In this document: positions 10,791-19,700 of the stretch, piece by piece
Layout: each line of letters starts with the position of its first letter
Numbering within the stretch: the stretch's first letter is position 1
NCBI GenBank assembly: GCA_016584305.1
Contig: JACEEZ010024172.1
Coordinates: 331,126 to 395,125, forward strand
Direction of reading: 5' to 3'
Length of the DNA: 64,000 nt
Origin: Chionoecetes opilio
Taxonomy: Eukaryota; Arthropoda; Malacostraca; Decapoda; Majidae
Notes under the pieces: generated by a model
Databases searched by the model: none
The model's input: only the letters and a program-made list of their open reading frames with translations
Told to the model about the DNA's origin: nothing
Made by a program: the position numbers and the translations under genes

Positions 10791-13700
10791 ATGGAGGGAC
10801 GTACGTGCGTGTGTTTCCTCCTCTCCCTCCTCTCTGTGGGTGAGTACAGGGCCACAACCTGCATGCCAAGGGTTTCAATGTTGTGTTAACTTAATCATGT
10901 ACCTTTCATGGCCTGGAAAATGTTGTATGCTATAATATAAAGGTTAGGACTCCGACTCCTTCAGCCCTCCGTCAGGCAGGTCGTGGCGGATGCTGTCTAC
11001 ATTTTCGTCTTGGTAAAATTCTAGTCCTTTCCCGCCCTTATTAGTGGTTTTATTGTCTCCAGACCTTCATAGAGCCCTTCAGATATCCCTAAAACGTAAT
11101 GATAAAGTGGGGGAGAGATTAAAAGATATAAAAAAAAATTCTTCTTGTGACCTTTGTCGCTTAGTATCGCTTCCTAGGTCCTCTTCCACTTCGTCTCCTT
11201 CGTTAACAAACTTGTTAAATCTTCCCTTGTTTATATCACCTGGGAAAGACATTTTCATCAGTTTTCAATCCTTTGACTATCATCCTAATTCCTTGTCTCC
11301 TTTGTGTTCTGATCTCCCAGCACTGTTAGGAACACTTTGGTGAGGTTTACAATACTTTCTGTTTCCTTTCTGTCCCCATACAGCCCTAACACCGTACACA
11401 GGGCCCCGTCTTTCTGCTCTAGTCTCCTGTAACCTCACTAACCTAACCTCAATATATCCTAACCTAACCGGGTAAAATTCTGTTTTTTTCCCGCCCTTAG
11501 GTCTCGCTAGGTTATTAGTAAAGTTAGGGTAGGTTACAGTGAGGTTAGGTTAGTAATATAATTTTTTGGGGTCCAGGGCGGGGGTAATGTAGGGGGCAGG
11601 GGTGATTGAAGGGGGCATCTCTTCCCCTAACAAACGGTGGTTGTACTGTGGAGATACGTAGTACATAGGGAGTGGTGTGTGTGTGTATGTAACTCCATGT
11701 GATAAAGCACCAAATTTTGGCTTGGAAAAATTAGTCAGGGTCTCAGAAAATGACCGCGCAGTCCTCGTCTATTTATATCGGCGTGAGCCCCGTACCGCCG
11801 CGACTGCAGGTACGGCGGGGGTATTTAGGGGACCCGGACGAAATGGGCCGCCGATACAAATGGGCCGCCCGTATAATCAAGCATAAAGGACGGGAGGGGG
11901 AGTGAATCTGGTTCAGCCTCTGGTTCAGGTTCGGCTTCTGGTTCTGGTGCTGCTTCGTCTGCCTCTGGTTCAGGTTCGGCCTCTGCTTCTGGGGCTGCAC
12001 AAACGGCGCACTGCCAGTCCATCCCACCGAGTTGGCAGGCGGCTCTATAGGCAGCACGAGAAATCCCGGTGTCGCAAGTACGATGCTGCCATCGACCGCA
12101 GATATAGCACTCCATGCCTTCTTGCCGTGGGCGCACAAGTTGCGTACATCTTAAGCAGTTAGCTGGTACATCGCCGGGTTGATTCACGTGATTTTTGAGA
12201 GCGGCCATGATTATTTGTTCAAGATCAAAATGATTATGACGACCAAGTTAATAATCGCGCTTTATATACTGAGGCCTTCCTCCCCTCCCCCACCTCCCGC
12301 GATTCTGTAATTTGTTGGCACTCAAAAATTTTGCCAGAAAAAATGAAGTAACAGGAACGGTAACAGGAAGATTCGACGGAATGCGTTTTCGACGACACCG
12401 TCGAAACCTCCAACTTAGTGCATCGTCGAACCTTCCAAGTCATTGCCGTCGAACCCTCTCATTCATTCCCTTCATAATATTTTACATCTTTCATCATGCG
12501 CAATGCAACATATCGTTGATATAAATGAAAATACGTATTTGTAAACAATATTTAACATTTAACACTTGTTTCTCCACAAACTTAGGTGCTGTTTTCTGTA
12601 GTCTATTTACTGTGACCATCAGGAGGGCAGTGCCTTAGCCTGAGGATGAAGCTGCACAAACAGTACTGTTGTTCATTGTAGTATATTAGTCTTTATCGCT
12701 AATTTATTTTATTAAATACAATATTAATATAGGCAAGCTAAGTTTGATAGGTGTTACCACGTTAGGGTGGGAAACAACGAAAGATATAGGAGGATCTTGG
12801 CTGTATAGGCTTTTCACTTTAATTTTGGTTGGCAATGATCTACGGTAGTAACTTTGTATTTTATATTAACCCTCCTCAATGACAAAATATCTTTAGGTTT
12901 TACTCTATGATAGACATACGTATAGACATATTGGAAGTTTCGACGGAGTTCAACGGTACCATCGAAACCTCCATTTTCTACCCTCGAAAGTGCATTCCGT
13001 CGAAACTTCCTGTAATCACAGGAACTACCACGTGTAGGTCTCGCGCCTCTTATAGCTTCCTTATTTTCTTATGTTCTTAGATGCACAGTAAACCATGGCT
13101 GTGTGGATGTTGCAGTGTATGAGAGGGAGAGAGAGAAAAAAAATAGGTGAAAGAAAACAAGAGTAAAAGGAAAGACCTTGATGATGAAGAGAAACGTGAG
13201 AGAAGATTGAATACAGAGAGAGAGAGAGAGAAATACTTAGCTACCCAGTAACCCCATGTGTGTGTGTGTGTTGCAGTGTTCCGGGGGGGAGCTGACGGTG
13301 AGCCACTCGCCGGCCTCCCTGCGCTTTGGCCACGCTGACACCCTGCGCACCAGCGACCTGGACGACATGTTGGCCGCCTCCCTCGGCTACACCCCCGTCC
13401 AGGTGAGAGAGAGACAGACAGACAGACAGACATAGAGAGAGGGAGAAAGAGACAACGAGAGAAGAGAGACAGACAGATAGAGAGAGGGAAAGAGAGAGAC
13501 AGACAGACAAGAGAAGAAAGACGAAGCAGAGGGGGGAGAAAAAGAGACAAATGAGAGAGAAAAAACAAAGAAGACAGACAGACACAGACATAGAGAGAGG
13601 GAGAAAGAGGCAACGAGAGAGAGACAGACAGACAGATGGAGAGAGAGAAAGAGAGAGAGGCCCGTCTTTATGTTAGTTTAGACGACTTCTATAATCGAGT

Positions 13701-16700
13701 GTAAAGAGTCTATTAGATGTGGAGCGTCAATAGAGAGAGAGAAAAAGAGAGGGGAGAGAGGACAGACAGAGAGAATGTGTCATTTACTTTTGTCTTTTTC
13801 ATTTCTCTTTTCTATATTTTTCTTCAGTCTTGTTCATTTGATTTTATTGTTGTCGAAAAATATCTTGGCAGCCATTTTTCTTTTCCTTTTTCATTCTTAT
13901 CTATTTTGTAATTCTTTCATTGTGAACACCATTATCATGATTTGTTCTTTGTCTGGTTTCTCTGCCATTGCTGACTTTACTTACGTACTTTTTTATTGAA
14001 TTTCTATCATTATTTATTTAGTATTAGGGTACTATTTATTCATTCATCTATTTCTTAATTAGAGTTACACATGCCAAAAAAAGAGTACATTGCCTGCATA
14101 CTGACCTGGTTTGCTACCCCTCAGTTCAGTTCAGTTCAGTTGTTGGTCGGGAGTCTGGCCTTTTTTAACGGCACTCCCTGACGTGTTTCTTCTTGCTGTC
14201 TGGGTCTTTAATTTGTTTTCTTCTCTTATTCTATCTTATTAGTTTCTTTCTTTTTCATTCTTCCTATTTTCTCTGGTCATCCCAAAACTGTTGATTGTTC
14301 TTTTTGTTTCTTCCACATTCCCCTCTCCGAACAAATACAGGGAGGTCCCGAAGATACGAGCAGTTAGGTTCCACCTGGCATACTCGTAAAGCGAAATCTC
14401 GTATAACAAAACACATAACTAATGGTAAAATATAGGTTTGGTTCCAGGACCATCAATTAAAAAAAAACATGTTTTTCAAGCTAATATAAACTATAGCAAA
14501 CACAACAAACACACAGCGTCTATATTACCCACACTGTACTACCTATTCTGTAGAAAAAGCATTCTGAAAGAGAAAATAGCACACAAAATAACATAACTGC
14601 ACATTAATTAAACATAAAACAGGCATAACAAGCAAAAAAGACGTTGTAATGTAGGGGACGCCGCGTGATACAACAGAAGGTAGTGTAGCGGTCCCAAGGT
14701 TAGGGCCGCACACCTGCTAATTACCCCTAAAGGTCAGGCCGCGCCATATGCTTAATTACCCTTCAGGTCACGCCTTGCTAGGGGTGACCTCACTGGGGTC
14801 AACCAAATCCCCCTTTGTCCAGCCAGGGAGTGGTAGGGCGCATTTTGAACTTGATAATTTTACTCACCCCAGTTTGAATGTCGTATCATTGGATTTTCGA
14901 TCTCGTATATTGAAAATAGACCCTAATTTACACATCTCGTATCATCGGATTCTCGTATACCGAATTGCTCGTATAACGGGACCTCCCCACTATATCCTCT
15001 TCCTCCTCTAGGTAAGGTTGTTGTAGCCTCACACTTTTCTTTCTTTCATTACTGTGGGCTGGGCACCATAGCAGAATTTTTTTAAGTCCTCCTTTTCCGC
15101 CCCACATAAATCACAAGTTATTTCTTCTCCCCAGAACCCTCATCCTATAGTCTTATTTTTTTTCATGAGGCGAAAATTCCATTCTATCATAAGGTCTCAT
15201 GCTTAAAATTATGCCTATGTTTACCTGATTATAATTGTTAACTATGATAAAATACAACTGAAATTTAGAAGAACCGTAGTATTCCCTTCTCCTGGCATCA
15301 AATATCAGTCAGTAAGCAGCAAGGGGTCAGGATTTTTCACTTCGTTATAAAAAAAAAAAGACTAGTGTCATGTTACAAAGCAGATTAACCCCTTCACGCC
15401 CAGAGCTTTCCTTTGCTATATATAATCATCTGTTGTTAGCCATGAAATTACAAAAAGTAACTTAGTATACCAAATTGGACAAGGATACTAAACAGGTGAT
15501 ATCTGGGGAATATTGCATACATTCATTATAATAGTCTAATGGTAGTCAAATTACAATGGCAATTACGTTCTGGGATTCGAGGTTAAATGCGGAGTCATTA
15601 GAGAGCTTTTTAAAAGGAGTCTGGATAAATTCATGGATGGGGATGAAAGGTGGATGTAGGTAGTGTTAAGTAACAGGAACTACCACGTGTAGGTCTCGCA
15701 GCCTCTTGTAGCTTCCTTATTTTCTTATGTTCTTATATTCTTAACGCTTTCACGCCCAGATCTTTCCTTTGCTATATAAAATTGTCTGTTAGCCATAAAA
15801 TTACGAGAAATGACTGAATATTCCAAATTAACTAGTGGACAAAGATACTAAGCAGGTCATATTTCTAAAATATTCCTTATATTCATTAAAATTATCTGAA
15901 ACTAAACTTAGAGTAATCGTCCAGGCCATTTGATCATTCCTGATTTAATGCAATCAAATTATAGCCATTAGCGAGTATATCAACAATATGTTGTCACTTT
16001 TTGCATCCAGTCAGCCGTTTTTAAATAATCCGCAATAAAAATTTGCAAATTCCCCGAGCTTCCAAAACGCCCCTCAAGACTTGCAGATGATGCGCCACGG
16101 CTCGGTGACGTCACTTTAGGTGGTCTCCTCTCCCCGCGCTAATCCAGAAGCACGTAAACACAAGAGATAAATATAGTACTTGAAGATTTTTGGGTGTTTC
16201 TAATAATCTTTTTTGCGATATGCCATATGCATGCATCATTTATGGGTGCAGCAAGACAGCTGTGCCTTTCCAGAGAAGTTTGCACAACTTTCCGACTGAT
16301 GCGACGACGTTAGATCTGTGGAAGAGATTTGTGCGGCGGACACGTCACCACCCACCCATCCCGTAGCCACACACCACAGCGTAGTCTTGTATGGCAGTCT
16401 GCATCACAAACCAGTCAATAACACTCCCTTGGTTGTCACACTAACTGCCTTCCCGCCCACACCTTTTCCAACTCTGCTATAGTTAATTATTATTATTATT
16501 ATTATTATTTTTTTATATATACATGTTGTGCCTATAGCGCCTGTAGGCAGTGGTGACCCAGGGCTCGGATGGTAGACTCTGGAGGTTCACTTGAGGGCTG
16601 CGATGGTTGGCCCTCGCCCGTGGTGGCGCAGGCAGGATTCTTATAGTGACGCCTGTGATTAGAGGCTCATGCCGCCCCCCTGTGTCCTCCGATGCACTCG

Positions 16701-19700
16701 CAATCAAAGGTAGAGTTGATGGGCAGGGCATGTGGGTGTTCTTAGGCCACTCGACGGTGTAGAAAGGTTTTGGGTTTCTTCGGGGATCGAACTCAGGTCA
16801 CCGAGAACGCCAGTCGGAGACGCTAACCACTCCGCTACCGCCTCCCCTGTTACTAGTTAATGCTAGTACAGTACGTATGTAGTTTCCGAGTAATGACGTT
16901 TGGCTGTAGCTCCGAAACTAACCATAGGATTTTCTCGAAAGTACCTTCATTGTGATTCCCACACACACATTATGGTTTCCCTTACTTACCAATCCATGTT
17001 TTGGAGAAGTGCCAGGTCCTCATGCTGATCCTCAGGTTCCGCTAACACCTGTTCGTCCACCCTGTATTCTGGTTCAAACATATAGGGTTGGGCTCCCATC
17101 ACAATCTGAGGTTCGTTTTCCTCATATACGCGAGCAGCGTCATTTATTTCGGTCTCGGATTGAGCATCGTACTCTAGATCTGTAACACCGACAGATTCAC
17201 TGTCTGACACCGAAGTACAATCGCTCATCATCACATTTGCCGACAGGTGTCACACAGGCAGACGACTGTTGTTTACATTTGAGCACCTATAATGACGTCA
17301 TCAATAATATTCGTAGCCCTGTTGGAGGGAAGAAAGTTTTTTTTGCGCGCTTTTTACAAAAGTCGTGTTTTTACGGAAATAAGGCCTGGAAATCAATTAT
17401 TTTTGGTGGATTAGGTGTTTTGAATGAGCATTCAACATAATTAGGCAAAAAAAAATGAGCCTGGACGATTACTTTAATATACTAAATTAGCTAGTAAGGA
17501 AGGATACTAAACAGGTCATATCTATAAAATTTTACTTCTATTCATTAAAATCATCTAATGGTAGTCGAATTACAATGGAAATTACGTTCTGGGTCTCAAG
17601 GGATTAAGTACCAGGAACTACCACGTGTAGGTCTCGCAGCCTCTTGTAGCTTTCTTATGTTCTTAAATGTGTCCGACAGACTTCGTTGTGGCAGGGTCTG
17701 ACCATCACCTCGCCATTCTCCACCCCCACCGCCGCCGTGCTAGTGGAGGTGCACGGCGGGGGGGCCAGCGTGCGCCAGGAGGGCTCCACCTACAACCTCA
17801 AGGAAGACGTGTCCCTCGACGAAGTGTTCAGCCACATCAAGAGTGTGTACGGGTCCCGGGCCCAGCGCCACACACTCTTCAAGCACCTCACTGTGGACTC
17901 CTCGTGAGTGCCATATTTTTCCACTCTTATTCTTCTTTCAGTCTTGTCCATTTGATTTTGTTGTCTTAAAAAGAGAGATAAAAAAATCTAAGAGAGACAG
18001 ACAGACAGACAGACAGAGAGAGAGAGAGAGAGAGGATGGATGTGTCATATATCTTTGTCTTTTTAATTTCTATCTTTTCTATATTTTTTCTTTTTTTCCT
18101 CACTGTGGATGCCTCGTGAGTGCCTCCACCTAGAGTCTATTTTTTTTAGCCTGGCAAAAATTCCATTCTATTTTAACCCCTTCACGCCCAGGTCTTTCCT
18201 TTGCTATAAAAAATTGTCTGTTGTTAGCCATAAAATTACGAAAAGTATCTGAATATACCAAATTAGTTAGTGGACAAGGACACTAAACAGGTCATATCTA
18301 TAAAATATTGCTTATATTCACTAAAAATCGTCTAATGGCACCCAAATTACAATGGAAATTACGTTCTGAGTCTCAAGGGGTTAGTCTCATGCTTAAAATT
18401 ATACCCATGTTTACCTGATAATATGGTTAACTATGATAAATACAACTGAAATTTAGAATAAGCGTAGTATTCCCTTCTCCTGGCATCAAATATCAGTTAG
18501 TAAGCAGCAAGGGGTCAGGATTTTTCACATCGTTAAAAAGAAAGAGTATAGTGGCCCCAGGGACAGAAATAGCACAGGCCTCTTATGCTGCAGGATTTGG
18601 CAGCATTATTATCATTATTATTATTTTTCTACATCACAAAGGACTGGCCAAGGGCAATATTAAGGTAACAAAAAGTCCGCCTAGTTGCCTATCCCTAAAT
18701 ATCCAATCCACGAATAAGCTAAGTAATTTTTGGGGGGCTTCTAACGTGAAATCTTAAAAAAAAAAGGTGACATTTTTTCCTACACGAGACTTATAGACAG
18801 AATGATAATGCTAAAAAAAAATGTATAATAATGATTAAGGAAATAAATGATACAATAATTACTGATAAAAAAAATTAATAATAGAAATAATAATGAATGA
18901 TAAATAAAAAAAATCCTATAAAGAAGAAAGTAAGTGCAGAATGTTTGTCTTGTTATCTGTGGTGAATCTCCAGGTATGCAGGTTAAAGCAAGGCAACGTA
19001 AGTTATGCAGTGTGTAAGATTTCTTTGTGAATCATTTCATCCCTGTGTGTGATGGTTATTGGTGTGTTAGGTGTAAAAGTGCAGCCTGGAGTCATTAGAG
19101 TAGACACCATATCATTGCAGTTGTTTTATTCATTGCAATGGACTGTAAAGATAGGGGACTTGTAGTAATGGTGGCTTTAGTCGATTTCACGGACTAAAAG
19201 GGGGGAGAAGTGGTCCGTTAAAGCCGATAGTCCGTTACTGCAAGGGTATTTTCCCAAGGGTGTGAAATGCGAGGGTATTGTATTTTCCCAAGGGTGTGAA
19301 ATGAGAGGGTATTTTCCCAAGGGTGTGAAATGTGAGGGTATTTTCCCAAGGGTGTGAAATGCGAGGGTATTTTCCCAAGGGTGTGAAATGCAAGGGTATT
19401 TTCTCAAGGGTGTGAAAATATAGGAAAAACACAGGAAAAATTGTAAAATAAATGAGAAATAATCACAAACACAACCAGACCATGTAGCGAGGTAAATAGT
19501 GACTGGCGCTACATGCTGTAACTGTCATTTCTATTGATGTACGTAAACCATATCGAGCCAAATTGATCTTGAGAGTCTTGCCTCACTGCTCACACATTCA
19601 GCGGGAGTGGTGGCGTTCTGATTGATGGCCCTCGTCCTTTGTGGCACAGGCAGAGTTTACACAGTTACTATAAATATATATATAGTTGTGATGATTAGAT

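Larger units (their letters stand above)
15912..17473. mobile_element. P-element-like DNA transposon with THAP domain (degenerate)
   Basis: The ends are inverted: AGTAATCGTCCAGGC at 15912 and GCCTGGACGATTACT at 17459-17473, with the match continuing as CATTT/AAATG after a 1-bp gap. The interior codes a THAP zinc-binding domain start (16220-16366) and, on the other strand, an acidic 82-residue frame (16986-17234). A SINE (16483-16849) is inserted. THAP plus terminal inverted repeats is the hallmark of P-type transposases, but the catalytic region is absent. No clear target duplication was found. Confidence 0.65.
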
